Positions 55,496 to 64,000 of a stretch of DNA of 64,000 bases are shown one piece after another. Under the pieces are notes generated by a model. That model saw only the letters and a program-made list of their open reading frames with translations. It was not told the DNA's origin and ran no database searches. Within the stretch, counting starts at the first letter, position 1. The number at the start of each line of letters is the position of its first letter. The DNA comes from Pandoraea eparura (GTDB taxonomy: Bacteria; Pseudomonadota; Gammaproteobacteria; Burkholderiales; Burkholderiaceae): positions 1-64,000 of the forward strand of contig NZ_CABPSH010000011.1 of assembly GCF_902459725.1 (NCBI RefSeq), written 5' to 3'. Both the position numbers and the translations under genes were made by a program.

Positions 55496-56575
55496 TCAAA
55501 CGGGATCGCCGGTGTGCTGCGGTACGGCCGGCCCGCTGTGTTGCATCTGTTGTTCGCGCACGCGCAGGAGTTGCGCGGCGACGGCAATCGCGATCGTCGC
55601 CGGCGCCTTGCCGGTGATGCCGGCCACGCCGATGGGGCAGATCATCTGCGCGAAACGCTCGGGCGGCACACCGCGATCGCGCAGGCGATGCTCGAACTGA
55701 CGGCGTTTGGTCATCGATCCGATCAGGCCGAAGTAGGCAAAGTCGTCGCGCTTGAAAATGGCCTCGCACAGGCGCTGATCCAGCGCATGGTTGTGCGTCA
55801 TGACCAGGAAATACGCACCCGCTGGCACCTCATCGACGACGGCCTCGGGGGTGTCGGTCGACTCGACGACGGTGTTCGGCGGCACCGTCTCCGGGAAGGT
55901 TTCGGTACGCTCGTCGGCCCAGGTCACGCGGCACGGCAGCGTCGCCAGCACCTGCACGAGCGCCTGTCCCACGTGGCCGGCACCGAACAGCGCAATATGG
56001 AAATCGCTCGGCGCCAGCCGCTCGCTCAGCCAGAGCCAACCGTCGCTGCCTTGCCAGAACGAGCAGGCGGCGTCGTCGGCGTCGCGGGTGAGCGTGTGCG
56101 GATGCGCGAGCGGCTCGTTCGGGTCGAGTGCGCTCAGCAGGACGGGGCCGCCCTGCTGCTGGCTGGCCGCCGCATCGGCCCCGGGCGCCCCGAACGCCAC
56201 GCTGCGCAGACTGGCAACACCGGCCGCGAGCCGCTTGTGCAGGTCGCTCACCCACGCCAGATCGGCCAGCGTGAGCACCTCGAAGGCGAGGGTGACCGCG
56301 CCGCCGCAGCACTGCCCGAGGCTCGGGCCGAGCGCGAAACGCTCGACGTGCCGCGCGCCTTGATGGCCGTACTGGCGCAGCAACTGGCGGGCGACGTCCA
56401 TCGCCCGCCATTCGAGATGGCCGCCACCGATGGTTTCCCAGACGTGCTCGCGCGTCACGAGCAGATGCGTGCCCGCTTCGCGCGGCGCGGAGCCTTCCAC
56501 GCGCGCGATCGTTACCAGGACCGCGGCCTCGCCGCGGACCAGCAGCTTATGGGCGGCGTCGACCCAGCGATGCAT
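55496..56575 (-). CDS. xdhC: Xanthine dehydrogenase accessory protein XdhC
   Basis: 359 aa. The XdhC N-terminal domain shows RVEGSAPREAGTHLLV and TIGGGHLEWRAM, with the Cys pair GQCCGG used in molybdenum cofactor handling. The C-terminal Rossmann domain carries LFGAGHVGQALV and LIGSMTKRRQFEHRL. It binds and sulfurates molybdopterin cofactor before insertion into XdhB. The ATG at 56575 overlaps the xdhB stop (ATGA), so translation is coupled. Confidence 0.94.
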   Translation of the reverse strand: MHRWVDAAHKLLVRGEAAVLVTIARVEGSAPREAGTHLLVTREHVWETIGGGHLEWRAMDVARQLLRQYGHQGARHVERFALGPSLGQCCGGAVTLAFEVLTLADLAWVSDLHKRLAAGVASLRSVAFGAPGADAAASQQQGGPVLLSALDPNEPLAHPHTLTRDADDAACSFWQGSDGWLWLSERLAPSDFHIALFGAGHVGQALVQVLATLPCRVTWADERTETFPETVPPNTVVESTDTPEAVVDEVPAGAYFLVMTHNHALDQRLCEAIFKRDDFAYFGLIGSMTKRRQFEHRLRDRGVPPERFAQMICPIGVAGITGKAPATIAIAVAAQLLRVREQQMQHSGPAVPQHTGDPV

Positions 56576-58923
56576 CAGGCGGCGCTGCGCGTGCGCAGCT
56601 CGGTGATCGCCGTGAGCAGCGCTTCGGACGTTGCCGGCGCATTGAGCACCGGCTCGTCGCGATAGTCGTTCACGCTCGCCACGGCGTCGCGCAATGCGTT
56701 GAACACCGAGAACGGCAGCAGCAGCGGCGGCTCGCCGACGGCCTTGGAGCGGTGGATGGAATCCGACACGTTCGTGTTCTCGAACAGCGCCACGCGGAAG
56801 TCCGTCGGGCAATCGCTGATGCCGGGGATCTTGTACGTGGACGGTGCATGCGTCATGAGCTTGCCCGCCTGGTTCCACCACAGTTCTTCGGTCGTCAGCC
56901 AGCCCATGCCTTGAATGAACGCCCCTTCGACCTGCCCGATGTCGAGCGCGGGGTTGATCGATTTGCCGGCATCGTGAAGCACGTCGGCGCGCAGCAGCCG
57001 CCATTCGCCCGTGAGCGTGTCGAGTACCACTTCGGAGACGGCCGCGCCGTAGGCGAAGTAGAAGAACGGGTTGCCGTTCATGCTCGCGGCATCCCACGAC
57101 AGGCCTGGCGTCGCATAGAAGCCGTCAGACCAAAGCTGCACGCGCGCCCAGTAGGCCGCTTCCACCAGATCGGGGAAGGGGATGTCGTGGCCGTTCGCGC
57201 TCACGACATCGTTGGCAAACTGCACGTCGTCGGGCGAGCCGCCGTACGTCTGCGCGGCAAACGCGGCCAGACGCTGGCGAATCTGCCACGCGGCGTTCTG
57301 CGCGGCCTTGCCGTTCAGGTCGGCGCCTGTCGAGGCGGCCGTGGCCGACGTGTTCGCCACCTTGCTCGTGTCTGTCGCCGTCACGCGCACATGCGAGAGA
57401 TCGACGCCCAGTTCGTGCGCCACCACCTGCGCGACCTTCGTGTTCAGGCCCTGGCCCATCTCGGTGCCACCATGATTGACCAGCATCGAGCCGTCACGAT
57501 AGATGTGCACCAGCGCGCCCGCCTGGTTGAAGGCCTGCACATTGAACGAAATGCCGAACTTCAGGGGCGTGAGCGCGAGTCCCTTGCGCAGCACGGGACT
57601 GGTGCGGTTGAACGCGCGCACCGCGTCGCGTCGCGCACGGTACTCGCTCGTCTGCTCCAGTTGCGCGACGAGTTCGTGAATGACGTTGTCCTTGACCACC
57701 TGCCCGTACGGCGTAACGTTGCGCTCGGTCTTGCCGTAGAAGTTCACGCGACGCACGTCGAGCGCGTCTTTGCCCAGGCGCCGTGCGATGGCGTCCTGCA
57801 CAACTTCCATGATGAGCGCGCCTTGCGGGCCGCCAAAACCGCGAAACGCCGTGTTCGATTGCGTGTTCGTCTTGCCGCACAGCGCGCGCAGGTCGGCGTC
57901 GGGCACGAAGTAGGCGTTGTCGAAGTGGCAGATGGCGCGCGTGGCGACGGGTCCCGACAGGTCGGCCGAGAAGCCGGCGCGCAGCGTCATGTCGACCTTC
58001 GCGCCCGTGATGCGGCCGTCGTCGTCGAAGCCGACGTCGTATTCGAAGTAAAAGCCGTGGCGCTTGCCGGTCATCATGAAATCGTCGTCACGATCCAGGC
58101 GCAGCTTCACGGGGCGTTTCAAACGCGTGGCGCACAACGCGGCGACACAGGCAAACAGCCCCGATTGCGACTCCTTGCCGCCGAAGCCGCCGCCCATGCG
58201 ACGGCATTCGACCTGCACCTGGTGGCTGTGCCAGCCCAGTGCGTGCGAGACGAGCGCCTGCATCTCGGTCGGGTGCTGCGTCGAGCAGTAGACGTGAATG
58301 CCGTCGTTTTCCTTCGGAATTGCGTATGAAATCTGTCCTTCGAGATAGAACTGCTCCTGCCCGTTGCATTCGAACGTGCCGCTCAGACGGTTCGGTGCGG
58401 CTTGCAGCGCGGCATCGGCGTCGCCGCGGCGCAGGTGATAGGGCGGCAGCACGCTCGCCCCCGCGGCCTTCGCGGCCTGCGGTGTGAGGATGGCGGGCAG
58501 GTCTTCGTATTCGCCCTTGGCCAGACGCGCCGCGCGGCGGGCCGCGTCATGCGATTCGGCCACCACGGCGAACATCGGCTGACCGATGTACTGGACGAGG
58601 CCGTCCGCGAGAATCGGGTCGTCGTGAACGACCGGACCGCAATCGTTCACGCCGGGGATGTCGGCGGCAGTGAATACCGCGACCACGCCCGGCGCCCGAC
58701 GCACGGCGTCGAGATCGAGCGAGAGCACGCGTGCATGCGCCTTGGGCGACGCGCCGAGCGCGCAGTGCAGTGTGCCTTGGAGTTCGGGGATATCGTCGGT
58801 GTAGGTGGCTTCGCCGGCCACGTGGAGTTCAGCCGACTCGTGCGGCCGCGAGCGGCCCACCTGTGCGCTGGCGCCTGCCGCGGCACCGGTCTGCGTCATG
58901 AAGCCTTCAACTTGCGTGTTCAT
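56575..58923 (-). CDS. xdhB: Xanthine dehydrogenase, molybdopterin subunit
   Basis: 782 aa from the ATG at 58923 with GGAG six bases before. It catalyses hydroxylation of hypoxanthine and xanthine to urate. Cofactor-binding segments are visible: MGGGFGGKESQ, the substrate-site Arg in TAFRGFGGPQG, GGTEMGQGLNTK, and the catalytic Glu in AVGEPPLLLPF near the C-terminus. Length fits the bacterial two-subunit form. It is 12 bp downstream of xdhA. Confidence 0.96.
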   Translation of the reverse strand: MNTQVEGFMTQTGAAAGASAQVGRSRPHESAELHVAGEATYTDDIPELQGTLHCALGASPKAHARVLSLDLDAVRRAPGVVAVFTAADIPGVNDCGPVVHDDPILADGLVQYIGQPMFAVVAESHDAARRAARLAKGEYEDLPAILTPQAAKAAGASVLPPYHLRRGDADAALQAAPNRLSGTFECNGQEQFYLEGQISYAIPKENDGIHVYCSTQHPTEMQALVSHALGWHSHQVQVECRRMGGGFGGKESQSGLFACVAALCATRLKRPVKLRLDRDDDFMMTGKRHGFYFEYDVGFDDDGRITGAKVDMTLRAGFSADLSGPVATRAICHFDNAYFVPDADLRALCGKTNTQSNTAFRGFGGPQGALIMEVVQDAIARRLGKDALDVRRVNFYGKTERNVTPYGQVVKDNVIHELVAQLEQTSEYRARRDAVRAFNRTSPVLRKGLALTPLKFGISFNVQAFNQAGALVHIYRDGSMLVNHGGTEMGQGLNTKVAQVVAHELGVDLSHVRVTATDTSKVANTSATAASTGADLNGKAAQNAAWQIRQRLAAFAAQTYGGSPDDVQFANDVVSANGHDIPFPDLVEAAYWARVQLWSDGFYATPGLSWDAASMNGNPFFYFAYGAAVSEVVLDTLTGEWRLLRADVLHDAGKSINPALDIGQVEGAFIQGMGWLTTEELWWNQAGKLMTHAPSTYKIPGISDCPTDFRVALFENTNVSDSIHRSKAVGEPPLLLPFSVFNALRDAVASVNDYRDEPVLNAPATSEALLTAITELRTRSAA

Positions 58924-58935
58924 GGGCAACTCCGG

Positions 58936-60408
58936 TTAGCCGTGGGCGAACGCGTTGACTTCGTGTGCCGCAAGCGGCGCATCGAGGCGCGTCTCCAGGA
59001 AAAAACGATACAGCAGATTCTGCGCGCCGGCCAGCCGGTAGGCGCTGGTTGCACGCATGTCCGAGAGCGGCTGGTAGTCGGTCGGCAAGGCCGCCATCGC
59101 CGCGCGCACGGTGGCGTCGGTCCAGGGCTGGCCCATCAGAGCCGCTTCGATGGCGCTGCCGCGCTTGGGCGTGGCCGCCATGCCGCCGAAGGCCACCCGC
59201 GCCGAGCGCACGGTCTCGCCATCGAGTTCGACGGCGAAGGCGGCGCATACCGCCGAGATGTCCTGATCGAAACGCTTGGCCAGCTTGTAGGTGCGAAAGC
59301 GCTGGGCGGCTCCCGGCAGCGGCACGCGGATGCCCTGCACGAATTCGCCCGCTTCGAGCGCGTTCTTCTGATAGGCGAGGTAGAAGTCTTCGAGCGGCAT
59401 CTCGCGCACGACCCCGTCGCGATGCAGCACGATGCGCGTGCCGAGCACGATCAACGCGGGCATCGAATCGCCGATAGGCGAACCGTTTGCGACGTTGCCG
59501 CCCAGCGTTCCGGCGTTGCGGATCGGGAACGAGGCGAAGCGCTGACGCAGCTCGGCCAAATCCGGATAGTGGTTGACGAGCGCATCGAACGCATCGTTGA
59601 GCAGGGCGCCCGCACCGATGTACAGGCCGTTCGGACCCTCGGAAATCTCGCGCAACTCCGCCACCTGTCCGACATAGATCAGGTGCTTCAGCTCGCGGAA
59701 CTGTTTGGTGACCCACAGGCCGACGTCGGTGCTGCCGGCCAGAAGGCGCGCGTCCGGATGGGCGGCGCGCAGGCGGCCGAGTTCGGCCAGCGTACGCGGG
59801 GCGTGGAAGATCTGGCCGTTGTGTTCGTACGACAGGGTGTCGTCGCGCTGCAACGCCTGAAGCCGCTTCGCCAGTACCGCGCGGTCGAACTCATGGCGCG
59901 GCAGGTCGAACATCTGCTGGGCGGCGTCGACGATCGGACGATACCCGGTGCAGCGGCACAGATTGCCGGAGAGCACATCGTCGATCTCGCGGCGGGTCGG
60001 GCAACCGGCTGCTGCTGGGCGGTTCACGTACATGGCCCACAGCGACATCACGAAGCCCGGCGTGCAGAAGCCGCATTGCGAGGCGTGGCAGTCCACCAGC
60101 GCCTGCTGCACCGGATGCAGCGCGCCATCAGGCGCGCGCAGGTCTTCGACCGTGAAGAGCGCACGGCCGTCGAGCGTGGGCAGGAACTGGATGCAGGCGT
60201 TGACCGCGCGCAGTGCCACGTTGCCATCGTCGGCCAGTTCGCCGATCACGACGGTGCAGGCGCCGCAATCGCCCTCGGCGCACCCTTCCTTGGTGCCGGT
60301 GCAGTGCAGGGCTTCGCGCGTGTACTGAAGCACGGTACGGGTCGTGGCTTCGCCAGTGACCTCGTGCACCTTGCCGCGGTAATAGAAGCGGATGGCTTGT
60401 GTCTCCAT
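58936..60408 (-). CDS. xdhA: Xanthine dehydrogenase, FeS/FAD subunit
   Basis: 490 aa from the ATG at 60408 (METQAIRFYYRG). Two [2Fe-2S] sites: CTGTKEGCAEGDCGACTV with its partner Cys near residue 72, and SQCGFCTPGFVMS with GNLCRCTGYRPI. The FAD domain follows (LLAGSTDVGLWVTKQ; FPIRNAGTLGGNVANGSPIGD). It passes electrons from the molybdenum centre to NAD+. It leads the xdhABC unit and is divergent from a LysR gene at 60598. Confidence 0.96.
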   Translation of the reverse strand: METQAIRFYYRGKVHEVTGEATTRTVLQYTREALHCTGTKEGCAEGDCGACTVVIGELADDGNVALRAVNACIQFLPTLDGRALFTVEDLRAPDGALHPVQQALVDCHASQCGFCTPGFVMSLWAMYVNRPAAAGCPTRREIDDVLSGNLCRCTGYRPIVDAAQQMFDLPRHEFDRAVLAKRLQALQRDDTLSYEHNGQIFHAPRTLAELGRLRAAHPDARLLAGSTDVGLWVTKQFRELKHLIYVGQVAELREISEGPNGLYIGAGALLNDAFDALVNHYPDLAELRQRFASFPIRNAGTLGGNVANGSPIGDSMPALIVLGTRIVLHRDGVVREMPLEDFYLAYQKNALEAGEFVQGIRVPLPGAAQRFRTYKLAKRFDQDISAVCAAFAVELDGETVRSARVAFGGMAATPKRGSAIEAALMGQPWTDATVRAAMAALPTDYQPLSDMRATSAYRLAGAQNLLYRFFLETRLDAPLAAHEVNAFAHG

Positions 60409-60597
60409 GGTTCTCAGTGTAGTGCAGTGGGATTGCGGGCGCGCCGGGACATGGCCGGCGTGGATATGAGCCGAAGATAGCACTGGCGGCGGGGGTAAAT
60501 ATTTCGCGGCCATGATGATGCCTATTCGGTCGCCCCGATGAGGTGGCATTGTCATAAACTATGGCTCGACCCCAAGCCTCGCAGAGCGCGCCCGACC

Positions 60598-61563
60598 ATG
60601 CAAAGACCCCGCGAACAGATCGACGCCTACCTGCTGCGGGTGCTGCACACGCTGCTCACCGAACAGAGCGTCTCGCGCGCCGCGCTCAAGCTCGGCCAGT
60701 CGCAGCCCGCCATCAGCAATTCGCTGCGCCGCCTGCGCGAGATCACGGGCGACGCCATCCTGGTGCGCGGCAAGAGCGGCATGGTGGCGACCGAGCGTGG
60801 CCGCGAGCTGCTGGGCTACGCGACCGACGCGCTCGCCGCCATCGAGCGCATTACCCATCCCGCCACGGAATTCGCGCCGCAGACCACCACGCGGGCGTTC
60901 CGCCTCGGTGCTCCCGATTACCTGGACGCCGTTTTCCTGCCCAATATCGCCGAAGTGCTGCGCCGCGATGCCCCTTCGGCGCGGTTGCACGTGCAGCCGA
61001 TCAATACGGCATTCGACTATGCGGGGGCGCTGGAGAACGGCTCGCTCGACGTGGTGATCGGCAACTGGCTGGAGCCGCCGCCGCAACTGCACATGTCCCG
61101 GCTGTTCGACGACGAAGTGGTTTGCATGCTCGGCGCGCAGCATCCATTGGCGAACAAGGGCATTTCGCTTAAGCATTATCTGGAATTGCCGCATCTGGCG
61201 CCGACACCGTACGTGGCCGAGCGACAGAGTTTCATCGACGGGTGTCTGGCCGAGCAGGGCCTGCGCCGCAATATTCAGATGACGATGCCGTACTTCGGAC
61301 TCGTGCCCTATGTACTGATGCGCACCGACCTGGTGTTCACGACGGGGCGCCAGTTCGCGCAGCACTACGCCCGCTACCTGCCGATTCGGGTGTTGCCGTC
61401 GCCCTTTGCCTTTCCGCCCATGCGCTTTTACCAGCTTTGGCACGAGCGCACGCACGCCGCGCCGGAGGTGACATGGCTGCGCCGGCGAGTGGCGGAAGTG
61501 GCGACGGAACTCGATGCCGCGAACGGCGGCGGGACGCAGGCGCCCGTGCTGGCGCGGCCATGA
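60598..61563 (+). CDS. LysR-family regulator, probably of xdhABC
   Basis: 321 aa from the ATG at 60598. Helix-turn-helix residues about 12-70 (SVSRAALKLGQSQPAISNSL) followed by FVRG-like ILVRGKSGMVATERG. Effector domain starts near residue 95. It is divergent from xdhA with a 189-bp gap that is moderately A+T-rich, the usual position for a purine-catabolism activator. A purine or urate ligand is inferred from position. Confidence 0.9.
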   Translation: MQRPREQIDAYLLRVLHTLLTEQSVSRAALKLGQSQPAISNSLRRLREITGDAILVRGKSGMVATERGRELLGYATDALAAIERITHPATEFAPQTTTRAFRLGAPDYLDAVFLPNIAEVLRRDAPSARLHVQPINTAFDYAGALENGSLDVVIGNWLEPPPQLHMSRLFDDEVVCMLGAQHPLANKGISLKHYLELPHLAPTPYVAERQSFIDGCLAEQGLRRNIQMTMPYFGLVPYVLMRTDLVFTTGRQFAQHYARYLPIRVLPSPFAFPPMRFYQLWHERTHAAPEVTWLRRRVAEVATELDAANGGGTQAPVLARP

Positions 61564-61679
61564 TGGCGGGGGATGGAAGGCGGGACCGCCACAGCGCAAC
61601 GCCATGAATGGAGGCGTGGGAGGCGCGGCGCGATGAGGCCGCTGCCCGGGGGGCAGACGGCCGGTGAAATCGGCGACGC

Positions 61680-62192
61680 TCAGCGCAGCGAAATCGCGCG
61701 ACGCGGACGACGCAACGCCAGCGACAGGAAAATCACGACAAACGCGGCGAGCGACCACATCGGCAGTGTCAGACCGAGGATCGGCGGGTACATCGTCTGA
61801 CACATCCCCTGAACCTGGAAGACCTGCGGCAGCAGGCGCGACGTCGGCAAGGCGTCGACAAATGCCTCGACCACGTCGTACCCGCAACTCACCAGCGGAT
61901 TGGCCTGCACGTAGATCAGATATCCCGATGCGGCCATGCCGCCGATCGCCGACAGGGCGGCAAGCACGCGCGCGAACTGAATGCCCGCCCAGCCACGTGA
62001 GACGGCGCCCGCCAGACCGAAGATCGCGATCAGCACGAGCGCGTAACGCGCCAGAATGCACAGCGGACACGGATCCTCGTGACGCACGTACTGGAAGTAC
62101 AGTGCACCGCCCAACAGGGCGAGGCAGATGACGGTGAGCAGGAGATACCGCAGACGTTCGCGGCGCAGGGCCGGGTCGATTTGAGCGTTCAT
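61680..62192 (-). CDS. dsbB: Disulfide bond formation protein B
   Basis: 170 aa inner-membrane quinone reductase that reoxidises DsbA. Four membrane segments. The first periplasmic loop holds the redox pair in EDPCPLC; the second loop carries the other pair, in VSCGYD and QGMCQ. The quinone-contact Arg follows the first pair (LARYAL). Length is normal for betaproteobacterial DsbB. Convergent with the LysR gene. Confidence 0.94.
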   Translation of the reverse strand: MNAQIDPALRRERLRYLLLTVICLALLGGALYFQYVRHEDPCPLCILARYALVLIAIFGLAGAVSRGWAGIQFARVLAALSAIGGMAASGYLIYVQANPLVSCGYDVVEAFVDALPTSRLLPQVFQVQGMCQTMYPPILGLTLPMWSLAAFVVIFLSLALRRPRRAISLR

Positions 62193-62426
62193 TTCACTTC
62201 GGGCGGTGGGCCATCACGAATCCCGCGCAACCCCGCATGACGCCGGGCGGCAGGCACTTGGGCAGGCATTGTAACCCCAGCCCGAGGCCTGCGTGAGTCG
62301 AAAAATTACGGAACTATTTGCCCGAAAATCAGACGTTTGCGCGTGGTGCGCCGACGGTCATGGCCCTGTGGTGCCGAGCGGGCGGCGCGGGCGTTGCCAG
62401 CGATACTGCCGCCCGCGCCGCCGGCC

Positions 62427-63812
62427 TCACCGGCCCAGGCCCGCCGAGCGCAGGGCGTGCTCGATGGCGCGCCCGACCGGGAACAGACGTGCGTCGTCGC
62501 CCGCCGCGGCGCTCACCATCAGGCCGATGGGCGCTTCGCCCGGGGCCTGACATGGTAGCGAGAACGCGCAGCCGTCGATCATGTTGATGGCCGTGGGGTT
62601 GCGCAGCACCAGCGCGTTGGTGGCCGTGAAGGTGTCGTCGCTCGCCTCGAGCGGCGCGATGGCCGGTGGCGTGAGCGGTACGGTCGGGCACAGCACCGCG
62701 TCGAACCCTTGCCAGACGGGGGTTGCTGCCGCAATGAGCGCGTCGCGGGCATTCAGCAGGTCGATGTAGTCGGCGGCGCTGGCCGGCTCACCCTTGCGGA
62801 TGCGCACCAGCACGCGCGGATCGTAGTCCTGCGCACGCTCGGTCAGCAGCTTGCGATGCCACGCATAAGCCTCGATGGGCGAAAAGCCGAAGCGATTGAT
62901 GGCGGGCAACCGTTCGAACGGCGTGAACTGGAATTCCACCAGCGTTGCCCCCGCCTTGGCGAGCGTGGCGAGGGCGCGTTCGTAGATGGCGATGGCGGCA
63001 GGTTCCGCCCCGTCCAGTACGAAGTTCGTCAACACGCCCAAGCGCATGCCGCGAACGTCGCGCGGTGCCGGCACGGATTCGTCGACGGCATGGCCCGAGA
63101 GAATCGCATCGACCCAGGCGCAGCAATCCACCGAGCGGCCGATGGGGCCGACCGAGTCCAGTGATGTCGACAGCGGCAGGGCGCCGTCGCGCGGCGTGCG
63201 CGCGGCGGTCGGCTTGAAGCCGGTCAGGCCGCAGAAGGCCGACGGAATGCGGATCGAGCCGCCCGTATCGGTGCCGAGCCCGACCGCCGCCATGCCATCG
63301 GCCACCGACGCGGCGGCACCCGACGACGATCCCCCGGCAATATGGCCCGCCTCGCGCTGCCACGGCGAGCGCGGTGTGCCGTAATGCGGGTTCAGGCCGA
63401 GGCCGGAAAAGGCGAATTCGGTCATGTTGGTGCGGCCGATGATGACGGCGCCGGCCTGACGCAGACGCGCCACGGCGACGGCGTCGTGCTTGGCCGGGGC
63501 GGCGTCCGACAGGGCTTTGGAACCTGCCCGCGTGACTTGCCCCGCCACGTCGAACAAATCCTTCACCGACACGGGCACCCCCATGAGCGGCGAGAGGCGC
63601 GCGCCTGCCCGGCGCAGCGCGTCGAGTCCGTCGGCGGCGCTGCGTGCGGCTTGCGCGTCGACTTGCGTGAAGACGACGTTGCCCTGACCCGCCGGATCAT
63701 GGATGCGCGCGAGCGCCTGCTCGGTCAGCGCACGGCTGGTGGTGCGCCCGGCGTCGAGCGCGGCGGCGAGGTCGGACAGGGGGCGTTGCAGATCGATGGC
63801 GTCGGTGCTCAT
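62427..63812 (-). CDS. Amidase-signature family enzyme
   Basis: 461 aa hydrolase of carboxamides. The Ser-cisSer-Lys triad is visible: Lys in GVPVSVKDLFD, the cis-Ser in AGGSSSGAAASVADGM, and the nucleophile in GTDTGGSIRIPSAFCG. Length matches family members such as allophanate- or indole-acetamide-type amidases. The substrate cannot be told from sequence. Its start lies 2 bp downstream of the stop of a GntR gene on the same strand, so it is probably under that regulator. The next 234 bp towards dsbB hold no gene. Confidence 0.92.
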   Translation of the reverse strand: MSTDAIDLQRPLSDLAAALDAGRTTSRALTEQALARIHDPAGQGNVVFTQVDAQAARSAADGLDALRRAGARLSPLMGVPVSVKDLFDVAGQVTRAGSKALSDAAPAKHDAVAVARLRQAGAVIIGRTNMTEFAFSGLGLNPHYGTPRSPWQREAGHIAGGSSSGAAASVADGMAAVGLGTDTGGSIRIPSAFCGLTGFKPTAARTPRDGALPLSTSLDSVGPIGRSVDCCAWVDAILSGHAVDESVPAPRDVRGMRLGVLTNFVLDGAEPAAIAIYERALATLAKAGATLVEFQFTPFERLPAINRFGFSPIEAYAWHRKLLTERAQDYDPRVLVRIRKGEPASAADYIDLLNARDALIAAATPVWQGFDAVLCPTVPLTPPAIAPLEASDDTFTATNALVLRNPTAINMIDGCAFSLPCQAPGEAPIGLMVSAAAGDDARLFPVGRAIEHALRSAGLGR

Positions 63813-63814
63813 GG

Positions 63815-64000
63815 TCAGATCGCTTTCAGGATATGGGTGCGGAATTCTTCGATATGCCGGGCGATGGCCTGGCGGGCGCGCTCGGCATCGTGTGCGGCGA
63901 GCGCCTCAAACAGTTCGAGGTGCTCTTCGTAGACGCCTTCGAGGTGGCTCGGCGTCGACAGGGCGAGGAACCAGAAACGCAGCGAGCGCTCATGCAGGCC
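63815..64000 (-). CDS. GntR/FadR-type regulator, C-terminal end (partial)
   Basis: The last 61 codons of a gene entering from beyond the window. The segment RSLRFWFLALSTPSHLEG, then YEEHLELFEALAAHDAERAR and a final HIEEF matches the end of the FCD (FadR C-terminal) ligand domain. The stop is 2 bp before the amidase start, so the two are probably one transcript. Confidence 0.82.
   Translation of the reverse strand, partial: GLHERSLRFWFLALSTPSHLEGVYEEHLELFEALAAHDAERARQAIARHIEEFRTHILKAI

Overview
The window looks like chromosome of a Burkholderiales betaproteobacterium; Pandoraea is my best guess. This rests on roughly two-thirds G+C, Burkholderia-type porin and regulator families, an nba-type 3-hydroxyanthranilate pathway and NsrR boxes of the proteobacterial type. 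No marker gene settles the genus. Genes are dense, mostly in short co-directional units split by divergent LysR-type regulators. There is no sign of phage, integrase, insertion sequence or CRISPR.

Region by region. 1-4258: the tail of one autotransporter, a complete autotransporter with a predicted helical passenger, and a convergent porin. 4779-10381: a LysR regulator divergent from a beta-hydroxyacid dehydrogenase, an aldehyde dehydrogenase and a DUF3100 membrane protein. 10611-13816: a glycine-zipper lipoprotein, a TetR/LysR pair and a small HTH protein. 14029-23505 (minus): a branched-chain-amino-acid-type ABC transporter, an arylformamidase-like hydrolase and four enzymes converting 3-hydroxyanthranilate to a 2-aminomuconate product. 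24665-30565: a LacI regulator, a three-part ABC importer and a GpdQ-type phosphodiesterase, probably a phosphodiester scavenging unit. 30671-35342: NO-detoxifying flavohaemoglobin with two NsrR boxes, then two paralogous ankyrin-like proteins of unknown function. 35582-42849: DUF1415 protein, tRNA-Thr(CGT), fructose-1,6-bisphosphatase, an aspartate carbamoyltransferase with an N-terminal helix-turn-helix, a LysR regulator, an MFS transporter and a methyltransferase. 42884-50738: metR/metE, pepN, a DUF4136 lipoprotein and a GDT1-type manganese exporter behind a yybP-ykoY riboswitch. 51280-61563: purine catabolism (guanine deaminase, purine permease, adenine/adenosine deaminase, xanthine dehydrogenase with its maturation factor, LysR). 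61680-64000: dsbB, an amidase and the end of a GntR regulator.

Two themes stand out. Many intergenic stretches carry short tandem repeats with unrelated units (3, 7, 9, 10, 11 and 12 bp), often just after a stop codon. Several regulatory sites can be read directly: twin NsrR boxes, two abutting perfect LacI-type palindromes and the manganese riboswitch. The least explained coding sequences are the two ankyrin-like paralogues at 32232-35342; I regard them as the best candidate for something undescribed.

Starts were chosen from ribosome binding sites, overlaps with neighbours and paralogue alignment, so several differ from the longest open frame.
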